DNA of 59,857 nt from Glandiceps talaboti (lineage: Eukaryota > Hemichordata > Enteropneusta > Spengelidae): assembly GCF_964340395.1 (NCBI RefSeq), contig NC_135571.1, positions 1,380,754 through 1,440,610 of the forward strand. Direction: 5' to 3'. The notes under the pieces are model-generated. The model searched no databases and was not told the DNA's origin. It worked only from the letters and a program-made list of their open reading frames with translations. Positions 13,387-28,167 of the stretch are shown piece after piece. Position 1 is the stretch's first letter; each line of letters starts with the position of its first letter. The translations under genes were made by a program, and so were the position numbers.

Positions 13387-15328
13387 TGGTTGCAATTCCA
13401 CCATACTGTCTTAAACCTTTACTAGCAGCAACTGGGGCATTTCTTTCATCAAATAACCAAATAGTCACTTAGGTGATTGACAAAGGTCAATTACTTATAA
13501 AAAGACACTGTATCTGTTAATTCATGGTCAATATGATCCATAGGTAGTGCAGTGTAGTTTAAATCTTGAGCAAAGAGCTTGGTTTTCAATCTCTCACCAT
13601 GTTGAAATTATATTAGACATAACTGGAATATCATTGTTCGATCAGATAACCACAATATTGTCACTGAAAATAATTAAAATACCAATAATTAGACACTATA
13701 CATGTTAAGCAGTGGAAGATATTATCCATAAGCAGTATAGAAAAAGGTTGAAATAGGGATCGGCGTTGAGGGTGCTATTTTTTTTAGTGCGGACCCAAAA
13801 GTCAATTCGATTTGATTTATCGTGTATACAGCTACAGAGAATACGTTTACTCACAGGTGACACACCACTGTTCAGGGTGTACGACATTAAGAATAAATTA
13901 TTGTAACTAACAAAACATTTTGAAAAAAACCCCGTTCCAGTTACAGTGATACGAGTTATTGTTGCTTATAATATTCAAAGTTTGGTGTGAATTCGCATGC
14001 TTTGTTTAAGTACACAGGAAAGATGATATGAAGTTAAAAGATCTTTAACAAGGATCAGGGATATTCTCTGTGTGAACACGTACAGGGTTACATGTTATGT
14101 ATACATTGAAGCACTGGCATGATTCGTGTCAGTTTCTGGTCATATCTAGCCTGTCTACCCTACTGACGTTGATGCTGATAGCAGTTGTCTTCTCGGCCTG
14201 TGATACTACCCGCAGTCAAACTGATTCAGTTAGCCACATATCCAAAAGTACATGTAAATTACATGTAAATTATCACACTTCATAGATTGCATACTGTATT
14301 CAAAGCATTTACATGTGCTCATTTACATAATGTGTTCATTTGAATAATCAAAAAGTTTGATGCATATAAATCTCTCTCAAAATTGCGACCAATCAGCTTA
14401 GGGGAATATTTTCAATTCATAATATCTATTTTCTATTTTCAATTCAAATAGTACCTCCCAAAACCAATAATAGATGTCATAAGTTTATCAATATTTAATA
14501 TTTATCATCACACATTATAATTTATGTATAATTGCTGTAAATTTGTATATATCGTCTAATTTTCTTCATTGAGTGAGGTCAAACTCGATTAGTTGTTTCG
14601 TCAACTATTTTTGTCCTCATGTCCACGTCTGTTCATTGGAAAATATTTTGTTCTTCTTTCATTTTTGATATTTTAAGTTGTATAATTTCTAATTTAGTGG
14701 AAATAAACTATGATTATAATAAACAACGTTAATTGATATATGTGAATTGTATTAGAGAAAGGCATAACTTGTGAAATAAGTTCATTAGTTATGAAAACTA
14801 TATATATCTTAAATGACTTATTATAATCTGACAATGATACTTTAACTGTAGAAATCACATAAAACACTTTATATCATGACAAAAGTTGCACGATCCTTCC
14901 CGCTCTGAAATAATACTCTGAATCAGAAGGGGAATCTATAATAAAACAGCCGACAAGTCTATCACAACACTTGATTCAAAACTTGCAAATTTGTATTGAA
15001 ATCTTCAACAACGAATTCATGGTTCTATTTCCATCCGAAAACATTTGGCCCTCTGGTATTTTACTCTTCCAACGTCGTTATACATATATGTGTCTATTGC
15101 ATTGAGTACACACTTTCTTGATTCCGCCATTACATTAAGTATTGCTCGGAGACAAATACTCAAATCCTGACGTCCATATGATAAAATGTTGAGGGAATGT
15201 GAATATTTGCACTTTTCAACCTTTCTGGATTTTTTATCCAATGTACTATTTCAATTTTCGTCATATTGTCTGAACGTATGTCGAGTTGAAGTGTACAACA
15301 TACTTGCATATAAGGTTAAATAGATTTC

Positions 15329-15330
<2 letters not shown>
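13387..15330. other. Unique AT-rich DNA, no gene seen
   Basis: Only short frames. A 12-base unit TACATGTAAATT is doubled near 14251. No other structure seen. Confidence 0.5.
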
Positions 15331-15422
<92 letters not shown>

Positions 15423-15437
15423 GTGTGTGCGTGTGTA
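15331..15437. repeat. AT dinucleotide array with GT tail
   Basis: About 90 bases of uninterrupted AT/TA followed by a short GT-rich tail. Confidence 0.95.
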
Positions 15438-15544
15438 TATCACGTGGTAAATTAAAGTCTTTAAATTTTAAACTAATTTTTATAGCAGTGATATTATTAA
15501 ATATTCAGTCTATGGGCTTACTACGTGCGTGTGTTTGATGTATA

Positions 15545-15577
15545 TTTGTTTGTTTGTTTGTTTGTTTGTTTGTTTGT
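15545..15577. repeat. TTTG microsatellite
   Basis: About eight TTTG units. Confidence 0.9.
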
Positions 15578-16770
15578 ATATATGTACTCAAATTGTAATT
15601 CTTTGTCATCATTTGTCGTATGAATAATATATTATTTACTTTAGATAGGAAGTACCAAGTTCATTTCTATAATTCCCTAAGTCAGATACGAGTGACCTAA
15701 GGGGCCTTGTCACTACGAGTCGCTAGACTGTGCTAGGAGTGATAGACCCTTAGGTTACAAGTATTTTCCCGTTGAACGATGAAAAATACATGTTAATGAA
15801 ACATATGGCGAAATGATGGCGATTTTATTCCAAGCACCGCAGAACAAGTGACGTAGATATTTGTTTGTGATATAGAACGACTGTGGTATATAATCTATAT
15901 TTCCTCTTCAAAAAGAATAACATGGCTTTATGCATTGTATAATCAGTAAAGCAGAAGTTTAGAAAAAAATTAGATAATGTGTCAAGAGAACTTTTTATGA
16001 TCCTGACAAACTGTCAATTCGAAAGATAAAAATCAATTCATGTTTTGTTTGCAAAACAGGGAATATGCCCCTTGGTACTTTCCACTAAGCGTACCTTAAC
16101 ATTTCGACAGATTTCTTTTCGCTTTTCAATCTGACCCCAGCCTACGCAAGGTGCTATTTATTGATTGAAAGCAATCCTAGAATCGAGACATCAATGTTTT
16201 CAATCCAACATCACTACACGTCTTACTGATGAACACAAAAAATGATGATTTGGTTTGACATCTTAGCCAATCACATGTCACAAATCATACTCGAGAGATC
16301 TTACTTTAAGCGTTGTAATTATATGTTATAATTTTAAACATTAATTTCCACAACCTGAAAACTAGTGGCCTTTATCTAATATACAATGTTTGATCTATGA
16401 TGTGCATTTTAGTCATCAACAATAACTTAACTATTGTCACGATTGGCATTTTCAAATTTCAATCGTCTGTCAGTAATGGTCTCCAAATGGTATTATATAT
16501 ACGATAATATCTATTTCCTATAACCATTAAAACCATTTCTTCATGACTCACTGACGTAAAGTTTTGGTATATGTGATAACAGTTAGGAATGTTGTTTTAT
16601 GACATTTACCAGCACAAATGGAACATAAGTAGCGATTAATGCTATCATTTTGTCTCTCCAAGTACGCACATTGCTTTGTTATATAGACAATGTGATTTAA
16701 CAAGTAATTCCTAAAAAGCGATTTGACATCGATAACATATTTCACCATTTGAGCATTACGTTGTTAAATT
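15578..16770. other. Unique DNA, no gene seen
   Basis: No recognisable domain, RNA gene or repeat family. Confidence 0.5.
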
Positions 16771-17100
<330 letters not shown>

Positions 17101-17860
17101 GTGGGCGGGAGGACTGGTCTGTTAATGGGTTGGTAAGTAGGTATGTATTTAGGCAGTTGTGTCAGTGTGCAATAGGCAGAATATTAGGTAGGCGTGCGTA
17201 TATATTTATCCATCTTGTTTGTCAGACTTTGAGTGACCTCCAAGATGCTCAGTAAGTTTACATGTACGATGTGAGTTCCTTCAATCATGTCTTCTGTTCC
17301 AACCGGGATCAGAAAGTTGAAGCATATATCTACAAGCCTTGCTCGTACATATGAAATATGTTTGTAGCCTTTGATTTTAATAAGAACTAATTCTCTTCGC
17401 TATGTTGGTTTTTCCAAATATCTTGACTATACCCTAAAACCATACCGTTGACCTTTTTAAAGATCCTAAGAGACCCATCAAACCATCATTTTAAAATCCC
17501 CTTAGATTGACAGAGATAAATCCCGATATCAATCTGGCGCCATCTTCTAAATGTATATTTGACAGTTACATATTTTTTTGTTCTCTTCTCTTGTTCTATC
17601 CTTAGCTATATCATAATGCGATATCATTTAGTTAAATGTCAAATAATGTTTTATTTTCGAATATTTGTTTTCAATATTTGTCATTTTATGTGTGATAGGT
17701 TTTGTCCTATACTTGTTCTATATGCTTGTTGACTTGTATGCAATGTCGATCCTAATTCATATAAATAATATCATTTCTGAAAATCCCCTTATTGCTTCAG
17801 ATATGTAATGCTAATCTTTGCTATTACTTCGATAAAGGTATCCATTCTTATCGAAAGGAA
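17101..17860. other. Unique DNA, no gene seen
   Basis: AT-rich with no coding signature. Confidence 0.5.
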
Positions 17861-18970
17861 TATCTTATCCATCAATATATAATCTATAGTATATAATCCG
17901 CTAATATCTAATCCACCAATATATAATCCACCAATACCTACATGTAATCCACTAATATCTTATCCATTAATATATAATATATAGTATATAATCCGCTAAT
18001 ATCTAATCCACCAATATATAATCCACCAATACCTAATCCACTAATATCTTATCCATTAATATATAATATATAGTATATAATCCGCTAATATCTAATCCAC
18101 CAATATATAATCCACCAATACCTAATCCACTAAAATCTTATCCATCAATGTATAATCTATAGTATATAATCCGCTAATATCTAATCCACCACTATATAAT
18201 TCACTCGTATCTAATCCACCATTTTCTAATCCATGAATATATATTCCACCAATATCTAATCCACTAATGACTAATCCACTAATATCTAATCCACTAATAT
18301 CTATTCAACCACTATCTAATCCACTAATATATAATCCACCAATATCTAATCCACCAATATCTTATACACTAATATCTAATCCACTAATATATAATCCACC
18401 AATATCCAATCCACTAATATCTAATCCACCAATATATAATCCACCAATGTCTAATCCACTAATATATAATCCCCTAATATCTAATCCACCAATATCTTAT
18501 CCGCTAATATCCAATCCACTAATATCCAATCCACTAATATATAATCCACCAATATCTAATCCACTAATGACTAATCCACTAATATCTAATCCACTAATAT
18601 CTATTCAACCACTATCTAATCCACTAATATATACTCCACCAATATCTAATCCACTAATATCTTATCCACTAATATCGAATCCACTAATATATAATCCACC
18701 AATATCCAATCAACTAATATCTAATCCACTAATATCTAATCCACAATATATAATCCACCAATGTCTAATCCACTAATATATAATCCCCTAATATCTAATC
18801 CATCAATATCTTATCCACTAATATCTAATCCACTAATATATAATTCACGAATATCCAAGCCACTAATATCTAATCCACTAATATCTAATCCATTCATATA
18901 TAATCCACTAATATCTAATCCACCAATATGTAATCCACCAATATATAATCCACTAATATATAATCCACAT
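17861..18970 (+). repeat. 15-bp minisatellite with higher-order repeats
   Basis: About 74 copies of a 15-base unit close to TAATCCACTAATATC. In the left part the marker TATAGTATATAATCC recurs at 17885, 17980, 18069 and 18158, giving a period of about 90 bp. In the right part a variant block containing CTAATGACTAATCC recurs exactly 300 bases apart (18264 and 18564). Because 15 is a multiple of three, the + strand reads as a 5-residue repeat (Ser-Asn-Pro-Leu-Ile type) for 169 codons. A one-base deletion near 18745 then moves the frame. The frame loss, absence of a non-repeat coding part and variable units argue for satellite DNA, not a protein. Confidence 0.9.
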
Positions 18971-21370
18971 ATAGTTCTTTTCAATTATGCTTGTGACGTA
19001 CTTGAGAATGTTAACCAATCCCCCAATAACAGTTTATTTACAGGGTAACTACTATTTGTGAGCCTGACTGAACATAGTTATCACGTGGCCCAAGAGGGTT
19101 TTTTGAAATGTCTAAATCCGATAGCTTAACCCTGAAATTTTTAGAAGCTTTTTTTGTGAGTTTACATCTTTGGTAAATTTAGGCATTATGGAAAGTCATG
19201 GAAATCACAATAACTGTACAGTTTTTCTATCATGATTTATATAAACCTCTCAAGGTATAAAACTTAGTTGATGTACTCAGTTTTGGAAGGTGTACTTGTG
19301 CTTCAATCCATTTACACCGCAATGTTATTAATATTTTATGGTTTCTGCATGTTCCAATCTTTTGTGTGTTGCGTATTAGTCTGCCGTCTAGTTTGATTGA
19401 AACCTTTTGGATACCTCTACGTTAATTGAAACGTTTTTGGCGCCAACCCAGAATAAATCTACAGAATCAGTACGAACGGATAACATTATCATGGCTATTA
19501 ATAATACATTTATAGTAGATTATAGGTCCCACTGCATCTCTCTAGATTGACATCACTTGGACACCAGACTGTCTGTGTAATATGTTTTAAATTATAACAT
19601 CATTTCATTGTTCTTCGCGATGTTTCCTACCATATAACCTTAAAGCTAACAAAGGAATAACTTGGTTATCCTCAATCCACATCAATTATTTATGGAAAGT
19701 AAAGGTTCCTCTTTTGTAGAAAATCAGTTGAAGTTTGAAACACTTCAGATGTTAGAATATCTCCTGAGATTTTTCTCATTCCTTTGAGAAAAATAAATTA
19801 TAAATATAATATTATTGTCTTATAGACCACGACAGGTATCGGCTTTACTTCAGGAAATGCGATTAGGGAATACAATTCTGTGTCTACAGTTTTTGGGAAA
19901 TGTTGCCTTTAGTTAGGTTAGTTTAATCTAGACATAATCTTTTTAAATATTCCGTAGATGCTGACAGACAGTTGTGTATTAGAATTGATTGTATATAGTA
20001 AACCTAGCTGGGGGTTTCAATGTTGGCTACCACTTTCTGTGAGACTTTATGCTACCAAGCATTTTACTGTTCACGTAGGCAGAATCATAAGATGTATTTT
20101 AACCAGGAGAATATACAGATTAGGATGTATGGCTGAATAATCTCCCCCATCCCGACAAAAAAAGAGAGAGAAAAATTAATCTCACCCTTCGGGTCTACAA
20201 TCTGAACTTGCAGTCAACAGACTTAAACTGGTCGGTTTCTAAATATACAATCTGAATTATTTGTTCAACAATCTGTGTTGATTTTCTTATCGATATTTAC
20301 AGATAAAACAATGTTTGGATGTCTGATTTGGATTATTAAGTAGGATAGGGACAAATCACCATAGCAACCTTGATAATTCTTAATGTAAACATCTACTGAT
20401 TTGACTAATTGAAGTACATGTACTGCTCATGCGTAATGTGTTAATTGGGCAAGTAGCTAGTGAGTTTGCTCTAGAATTAGCAATTTACTAATTAATGCAA
20501 AGTTGAAAAAATTTGATAAGACTGCTAACGGTGGCAATCGGGAAAAAATCTGTCAGAGGAAACAATAGTTATGATGGCAATATTTAAAACTTTATTTGAA
20601 ATATAGAGAAAATTAGGAAATAATTTTAGAAATCTGGAAATTCGTAAAAATAAAATTAACTATTACTACTGTTCCCTGTGCTAAGAGTTTCATGTTTTGG
20701 TCATATTGTATTCACACATACGTGTTCAGACACCGCCAGTTTGGGAAATATATATTTATATAATTACAATGGGGCCGTTAGTTGTGTCACAAAGTATGTG
20801 GTCACTTTGTAGTCCAAAATGGTACGTATCAATTTGCCTAATTAGTGTATTTTCCTAATTCTGAAAAATTTCATAAATGATTATTGTGTGTACATGAACT
20901 AAATAAACTACATTTATTTCATTTATGCTCTCCTTGTTAAGCAATAAATCACATAGATTTTTGTGCACACTGTTTGTACTAAGTACCGTAATTTATACGA
21001 TTTACGTGTATAAACCTTTGAATTTTCATTCAATTAAGACAAATCTTCAATACGCAATATATTTCGATCAAACTGTGACAATGTTTGATAACTTTGGCGT
21101 TGACAGTGTTGCATAATAATAAGCCTCATTAGCATAAATATGTCAGTCAATCTTTGTCACAATTATCATATATCTCGATGTCATGTTTCAAACATAATGT
21201 TATTCATAAGTTTATACAAGCTATTATGTGACTAGTTTCCCTAATTTGGACAATTGCTATGTACTTATTTCTGTTGGTTTGTAGGCAAATGAAATTACAC
21301 TAATTCTACGAATTGCATTGAGCCATCCCCTGGAGTGTAATAATAACCACATATTTAAGGCAGGCAGGTA
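18971..21370. other. Unique DNA, no gene seen
   Basis: About 2.4 kb without a convincing exon. The short frames at 19958-20140 and 20925-21116 have no domain signature. Confidence 0.5.
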
Positions 21371-21625
21371 AATGAGTGAGTGAGTGAGTGAGTGAGTGAG
21401 TGAGTGAGTGAGTGAGTGAGTGAGTAAGTGAGTGAGTGAGTAAGTGAGTGAGTGAGTAAGTGAGTGAGTGAGTGAGTGAGAAAGATGTGAAGCAAGTGTC
21501 ATTAGAATGGATAGTGTTTTTCGAGATATCATGCAGAGAGACAGACAGACCGACAGACAGACCGACAGACCGACAGATAGATACAGACTCACAAATAGGC
21601 AGTCATACAGATCGACGGACGGACT

Positions 21626-21659
<34 letters not shown>

Positions 21660-21838
21660 TAGATAGATAGATAGAGACAGACTGACAGACAGACAGACAT
21701 ATAGACAGACAGACTGACAGACAGGCAGGCAGACAGACAAACAGACAGACAGACTCGCAGATAGACAGGCAGTCATACAGATCAACGGACAGACAGGCAA
21801 ACAGACAGGCAGGCAGGCACGCAGACAGATAGATAGAC
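21371..21838. repeat. GAGT array, then degenerate ACAG/GATA array
   Basis: GAGT units with scattered AAGT variants run to about 21480. After roughly 55 unique bases, an irregular ACAG/GACC/GATA array runs to about 21838. Minus-strand open frames (Ser/Leu/Thr/His and Cys/Leu/Ser/Val repeats) are artefacts. Confidence 0.9.
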
Positions 21839-22226
21839 TATAAAGAAGATAAAAACGTTTCAAAATTAAGTTTGTACCTTGTCTATAATGAATTATGCGT
21901 GGTGTCAGAATATATGGAGACATTTTATTAAAAGTCTGAAATATTCATTCCCATGAACTTTACAATTAAATATAGATTTGTCTTTGAAAACAAATACCAT
22001 GTCCAGAGGTAACTAGTACAGATAAGACAGTGGTATTCCTGCTAAATATCACAAAATGTCAAAGTATCAAGAAATGATAACACTATGCAATAACCATTGT
22101 TATCTTACGAAACTTATCTAGCTTCTATCATGCCGCTTTGATACTATGATTTCATATAATGGCGTTTAATCACCATGATGCTATGGATATAGAAATGTGT
22201 ACTAAATGACAGGAAAGTTGCCATTG
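21839..22226. other. Unique spacer between arrays
   Basis: About 390 bases with no recognised feature. Confidence 0.5.
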
Positions 22227-22423
22227 TATGTATGTATGTATGTATGTATGTATGTATGTATGTATGTATGTATGTATGTATGTATGTATGTATGTATGTA
22301 TGTGTGGGTGTGTGTGCGTGCGTGCGCGTGCCTGCGTGCCTGTCTGTCTGCCTGCCTGCCTGGATGAGTGGATTTATGGGTGTATGGATGGATGGATAAA
22401 GCCGCTTTGATCTTATCCTAAAT

Positions 22424-22492
<69 letters not shown>
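22227..22492. repeat. ATGT array plus AT array
   Basis: ATGT units to about 22303, then GT/GC-rich, GCCT and GGAT variants to about 22400, then about 68 bases of AT. Confidence 0.9.
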
Positions 22493-22495
<3 letters not shown>

Positions 22496-22611
22496 CACTC
22501 GTATATACTATATATTATGTGCGTATACGCATACTTGTGTGTACCTGTCCGTCCGTCAAGTTGTATGTCAGTAAGTCAGTCAGTTTGAGTGCCTGTCTGT
22601 AAGTTTGTATT

Positions 22612-22890
22612 AGTTTTTACATATGTCAGTTTGTAATAGCTTGTACATATGTCTGTCTGTAATATAGTGTACATATTCTGTCTGTAATAGTTTGTACACA
22701 TGTATGTATGTAATAGTTTGTACATATGTATGTCAGTATGTAATAGACTGTACATGTCTGTCTCTAATGGTTTGTACATATGTATGTCAGTCTGTAATAG
22801 TTTGTACATATGTCTGTCTGTAATAATGTGTACATATATGTCTGTCTGTAATGGTTTGTGCATATCTCTGTCTGCCTGTAATAGTTTGTA
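22612..22890. repeat. Degenerate ~32-bp minisatellite
   Basis: The segment GTCTGTAATAGTTTGTACAT recurs about every 30-35 bases, roughly eight to nine times, with TAT/TCT/CAG variants. The minus frame 22576-22905 reads through it as a Thr-Asp-Ile/Tyr-Lys-Leu repeat and is most simply a consequence of the array. Confidence 0.8.
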
Positions 22891-25800
22891 ATTCTTAAAC
22901 TTCATATATATTGTCTAAATCGGTAATCTTATCATTTAATATCAGTCACAGCTCTTTGTGTTATGTAAATTATGTAAAATGTAAAATACGCCAAAAAAAC
23001 TACGAGTTTGATCCTGAATCGCTGTATATCCGTCATTATTAGTGTACTGTAAAATGTATATGGTGAAAATAAAGACATTGCGACAAAAGATAAGTGAAGT
23101 AACATTCAGCGTAAAGCAGGTATTTCACGTTTCACTGTAGTGAATTAGTATTGCTAGCCTAATCCTAACCAGACTTTTTTCTTTCTTCCCCCCGACTTGT
23201 CTTCATACCCTTGTTTTGTAGTTTTATAAGAAAGAAGTATTTTTTTATGAAGTTCTGTCGTCTTTACTTCCTTTCACCACCGTTGTTTTCTTCTCGTGAC
23301 ACAGGCTATGACTGCAATACGTCCTGTCTGGTAACCCCTCCGCTCTCAGTTGGAGATCGGGTCCCCTGTTAACAAAACCCACATCAATACCTTTTAACAC
23401 AAACAGCGTCGTGGGCTGAATCCGTTTAATGCCAATCGCGGTGTCTATAAAGACACTCACGATCTTTTACTTTGTATAGTATTGTTGATGTACCTCTCCA
23501 GGCTACCAATAATCTCCCAATTCGATGCAACCCATCGCTTCATGAATTTTTGATGAGCTATTCTGGAGATAAACTCTACTAGTGCTATGCTATGTGCTAT
23601 GGCTTGGCTAGATTAATATAGAACTCACCGAAGCCCCTATATTTTTCTCCGATCTAGAGATAAAATTCACACGTTCGTGAATTGCTTTCACACTACAATA
23701 GGTATCAACAGGTTTACCTTTTTAGCACACGATACTATTTGTTCGTTTTTGCACTAATGTTATTTTGCTCACCGGAATTTTCTTTTATTGGAGTTAGAGT
23801 CCCGCCAACTGCAAACAAACACACCTATTACTTTTATGACCTTTTCAATGTGTTAGTACTTTCAAAAGAGAAATCTTGGCAATCGTGAAGTTTAACAATG
23901 CTTAGCATTACAACAGGTATATAATTTGCCATTTCAAAAACAAATTGGACCAATACAAGATCTTCGGCTTTGTTAGGCCTTGAGCATAAAATTCCGACTT
24001 TTTTTCAAAACAAAACGATAACATGACATTATTTGATAATAAAAGGGATAATTTCACCAAAAGCGTGTCTCCAGACAGGGTCTCAAAACGAAGAATTTCT
24101 GGAATTCCTGTAGCTGTTGGTAAACACGGCGTAGAGTGTTGAATACGGTGACATGAAGGCATAGAGTACTCTATGAAAGCCATTAGCTGTACACGCCCAT
24201 TGCACGGTTATCAAAAGCAATCAAATATACAAAATAAGGACCATTCACTTTTGGGCGTGAGTCCGTACGGTAGTTGATTTTGGTGAAATAAGTGAAATTC
24301 CAATGTTGAAATCAAATAATTAGCTATGTGGTAATTTAGATAATTCACCGTGGTCAACTCTCCAAACACTTCTTTTCAATTGGTTTTAAAGGATCAAATA
24401 GAAGGTGTGGCGGTGTTGCACTCTGGTGAAAACACTTATCCGTAGTGTGCTACTTAACACATTGCTGCCACACAACGGAGAAGTCTTGGCGTGTGGCTCA
24501 TGTACAAATCGCGGTTGTTTGTCGCGTCAAGTGTGCCTTGCAAGGAGATGACGAATTGGATAAGTGTCACATACGGGCAGACGTTAAATTTCGAGGTGCT
24601 AGAACTGTGAGTGATTGCCCATTTCTTAACCACTTAAGACTAGATGAACAGAATCACTTGATGTATAGACTGTGTTGACATTCACTCGACGTAGACCACA
24701 AGTGGGTAAACATAGAAAGTACACTAAAGTGAAATAGTCTGACTTCTACTTCACAAAAGTACTGTATTCATAACCTCCCTGCCTCCCCACACGCCGCCTA
24801 TCGGTAGTACTTTAAAGCAGTCCTTCGTACAGGTGAAGACACCTTTAAGACAACGGTACACATTTTCCCATTTTCATTGCAAATTATAATACAAAAACCA
24901 TGCTATGCTAGGAGGTCTATTCCTTTTCCGATCCTATTCCCAAGCTAACCTTAACTCCCTCTCTTGAAGAAAAAAGAGTAATGCACCATCGGTCTACTGT
25001 TCTATATTATTTCGATGACAACCTATTAACTGAAAATCATTCTTTACGATAACGATACTTCATTCTTGGTACTTACTAATATTTATATTTTTTCTTCAAC
25101 ATATCGGTATTTATTCAAAGTCGTTCTTTTTGGAAGCGTAATTCTCGTGATACAAAGGCAACGTACTATTTGAATGCCTTGCACATGCTATAGGCCCTTT
25201 TAAATCTAAACATGACACAGTTGAACTCTCGATACAAATATTCTATATGTTGACTTCTGCACAAGGGTTTATAAGACTCATTTGATGTTGACAGGGTGTT
25301 GTACTTGTGAAAATAATCTCAGAAAATTACCACTAGACTTTCATTCTTTCGAGGAATATGTATCGTTAATGAGTCGATGTATCTCCCTTTGGGTAATTTC
25401 AGTTGCATTTATATCTCTGCCCCAGTTCTCTAATTCTATCTTGCCTTTGTATTCGCTCACCGTCCTAAAAACCAGTCTGCCATAAACGAGCAGGCAAAGC
25501 GTCAATTATACACCATAACGATCCATCTCGACCGGTTGATATTGTGATACTCAAAAAGCAAGATATAATCGCTCTGACAAATGCCAAACACATCTACCTA
25601 CATAAATATGGCTTTGACTAATAATTCAGAAACCGAATTTTGGTAAATCCAAATCATTTTTTAAAATCTTTGGCATTTCCATTAGTGTTTTCCTTAAGTA
25701 TAAGTTCTGACCTTTCCATAGAACGTTCGCCGGGTTGCCTTCCTTCATCATTTCGACATTCGATGGTATCAGTGAACTATTATCGAAGCCAACGAAGAGG

Positions 25801-26306
25801 GACCTCATAGTGTAAATAACAAACGTGTAGTATCATTCCAATCAAATAGATTTCACATTTATGAATCCCAGTGTCGCACATCGCGATAACGATCATCCCT
25901 AACAGATAAAGCAGTTTGTCAGGATATACAAATGTATACACAATAAAAATAAAACGTGTCCGACGTTATGATACTTATAATGTGAAATACGTGCAGACCA
26001 TTCATTGTTCCTTTTAGATATCAAACTGATTTTTTTTCAACGTCAAACACGCTCCTTTCATGCCATTTTCGTCCAGTTGTCATGGCAACTAAAATGATTA
26101 TTATCAAACGTGCAAAAAGGTACTCCAAATTTACCATAGTTTATTAGTGTACTTGTTAAAAGAATTCAATGCTAACTTACACTTCTAGTGTTAATCGGAG
26201 TATTTGATACTTCCAAAGACTATTTTGTATATATTCGATGTTTTCGTCAATTTCTAAACAACGAGTTGCTGTCATTTAAAGCTAATAGAAAAGCCGAGTT
26301 AATAAT
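22891..26306. other. Unique DNA, no gene established
   Basis: About 3.4 kb. The + frame 24445-24678 (77 codons) and the minus frame 23245-23460 have ordinary amino-acid composition. I recognise no domain in either and see no strong splice or promoter context, so I do not call them genes. Confidence 0.45.
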
Positions 26307-26346
26307 GGTTTGTTTGTTTGTTTGTTTGTTTGTTTGTTTGTTTGTT

Positions 26347-26429
<83 letters not shown>

Positions 26430-26740
26430 TTGTCGGTTGGTTGGTTGGTTGGTTGGTTGGTTGGTTGGTCGGTTGGTCGGTTGGTTGGTTGGTTGGTTGA
26501 TTGGTTGGTTGGTTGGTTGATTGGTTGGTTGATTGGTTGGTTGGTTTGTTGGTTTGTTTATTGGTTGGTTGGTTGGTTGGTTGGTTAATTGGTTGGATGG
26601 TTGGTTGATTGGTTGGTTTGTTGGTTGGTTGGGTGGTTTGTTGGTTTGTTTATTGGTTGATTAACTGATGGATGGATGGATGGATGAATGAATGAATGAA
26701 TGAATGAATGAATGAATGAATGAATGAACGGATGGATGGT
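26307..26740. repeat. Compound GTTT / GTCT / GGTT / GGAT / AATG array
   Basis: A 430-base mosaic of four-base units, each block one substitution from its neighbour. Open frames in three registers are artefacts. Confidence 0.95.
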
Positions 26741-27036
26741 TGATGGGTCGATTGCTAATACGCACACATACAAACTGCATAATACTGCGAGCTATGTTCA
26801 ATATATATTCGTTTATTCTGAAATAAAAATAAATATATTTATATCTATTCTATTATATATCTGCCTGCAGTCTATATGTTACATTATGTATATATCGACT
26901 TTGTCTACAATCTCATGTACAATTTGTTCTTATTAAAACTGTATATACAGTGCAAAAATTGCGAGGCAATTTCCCTGTGTACAGCAGTTCTATATTCTAT
27001 GCACAGGGATAGTTATTATACTGTTTGTTGACTAAA
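26741..27036. other. Unique AT-rich spacer
   Basis: No feature recognised. Confidence 0.5.
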
Positions 27037-27408
27037 TTTAAAGGGGCACAAGCCGAGTTGGTATGGTTTTGGATTTATGCTGCGGATTTAAAAGTCCCTC
27101 ATAGTATTCTACCTGCTAAGGAATAACTTAAAAATCACTTGCAATTGACTGAACTCAAACCGTGTATTAAGACAACTATAACATATATACGTCCAGATGA
27201 CGTAATTTTTCACACGTACCAAAAAATGTCGAGAAATCTATTCTAGGCAATGAATTGTTCTAACAATGATAGCAGACAATTGTAATATATAGAAGGCATA
27301 CATCGACCTTAATATTGTTCTATAAATTGAGTTTAATATCGATTTTATGTAGGTATTTTCAGTTGACTAAATGATTTGATTTATAAACTCAGCTCGTGCC
27401 ACTTTTAA
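27037..27408. mobile_element. MITE-like element with 23-bp inverted ends
   Basis: The left end TTTAAAGGGGCACAAGCCGA (27037 onward) and the reverse complement of the right end (27386-27408) agree at 19 of 23 positions. About 325 bases of non-coding AT-rich DNA lie between. The right-end sequence AACTCAGCTCGTGCCACTT occurs again, identical over 19 bases, at 28427-28445, which supports a dispersed element. Target-site duplications are not clear, so the superfamily is unassigned. Confidence 0.55.
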
Positions 27409-28167
27409 GCATATATATGTTTGAGGCTAGACAGCTTCCATGCTTTAAGCTTCCTAAGGTAATTTAATGTGATTTATTTTGGAACTTCAAATACTGTATA
27501 TCCATGGATCTATATGATTGCTTTCCATTTGATTGCAAAAGGTGTATGTCCCTTTGTGGGTAAAGGTAATGTTGAACTATATAACGTAACTATACAGAAG
27601 AAGGGATTTCAAAAATGTCAACTTTTACTTCGTGTGTTGAATGAGACTATATGACTATGGCAGCTCTGTGTTTACTGTGTATTCGCACTTTAAAATGGAT
27701 AATTGTAGTCGCATTTTGTGTAAGTGTACACCTAAAGAGATAATAGGTAAGATATTGTATATTACGCCGTCAAATGTCAAGTCACCCGTGAACTCTCAAA
27801 AGGTTACGTAAAAACATTTACAGAAATGGGAAATGTCAGACCAGTGATTTGATATCGATTAGATGCAATTGCGGCATAAGTGATATTGTCACTTTTATTT
27901 ACGCAGTGATTTCACAACTGAACGATTTACACGGTTCGAAATACAGTTACTCAAAAGAAGAAAAAATAGCTCTAATGATTCCGATTTTTTTTCCAACACT
28001 AGCATTGCTGTGATGATAGAATATTCAAGACACGACGAGCCAGCAATGTCAAGTCATCGCCAAGGTCAAGGTCATGAATGTGATTATGTAAAGGATCCTG
28101 CTGTGTTTATTGTGTCTCTGCTATTGTTAGTCTAGAGTTGAAATATGTCTAGCTCTGTGTCAAAAAC
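27409..28167. other. Unique DNA, no gene seen
   Basis: The + frame 27469-27654 has no recognisable domain. Confidence 0.5.

Noticed and set aside
18267-18776. 169-codon Asn-Pro-rich repeat protein
   Set aside because: The frame exists because the minisatellite monomer is 15 bases; a one-base deletion breaks it and both edges are repeat.
17861-18970. CRISPR-like regular repeats
   Set aside because: The units are contiguous with no spacers, and the DNA is eukaryotic.
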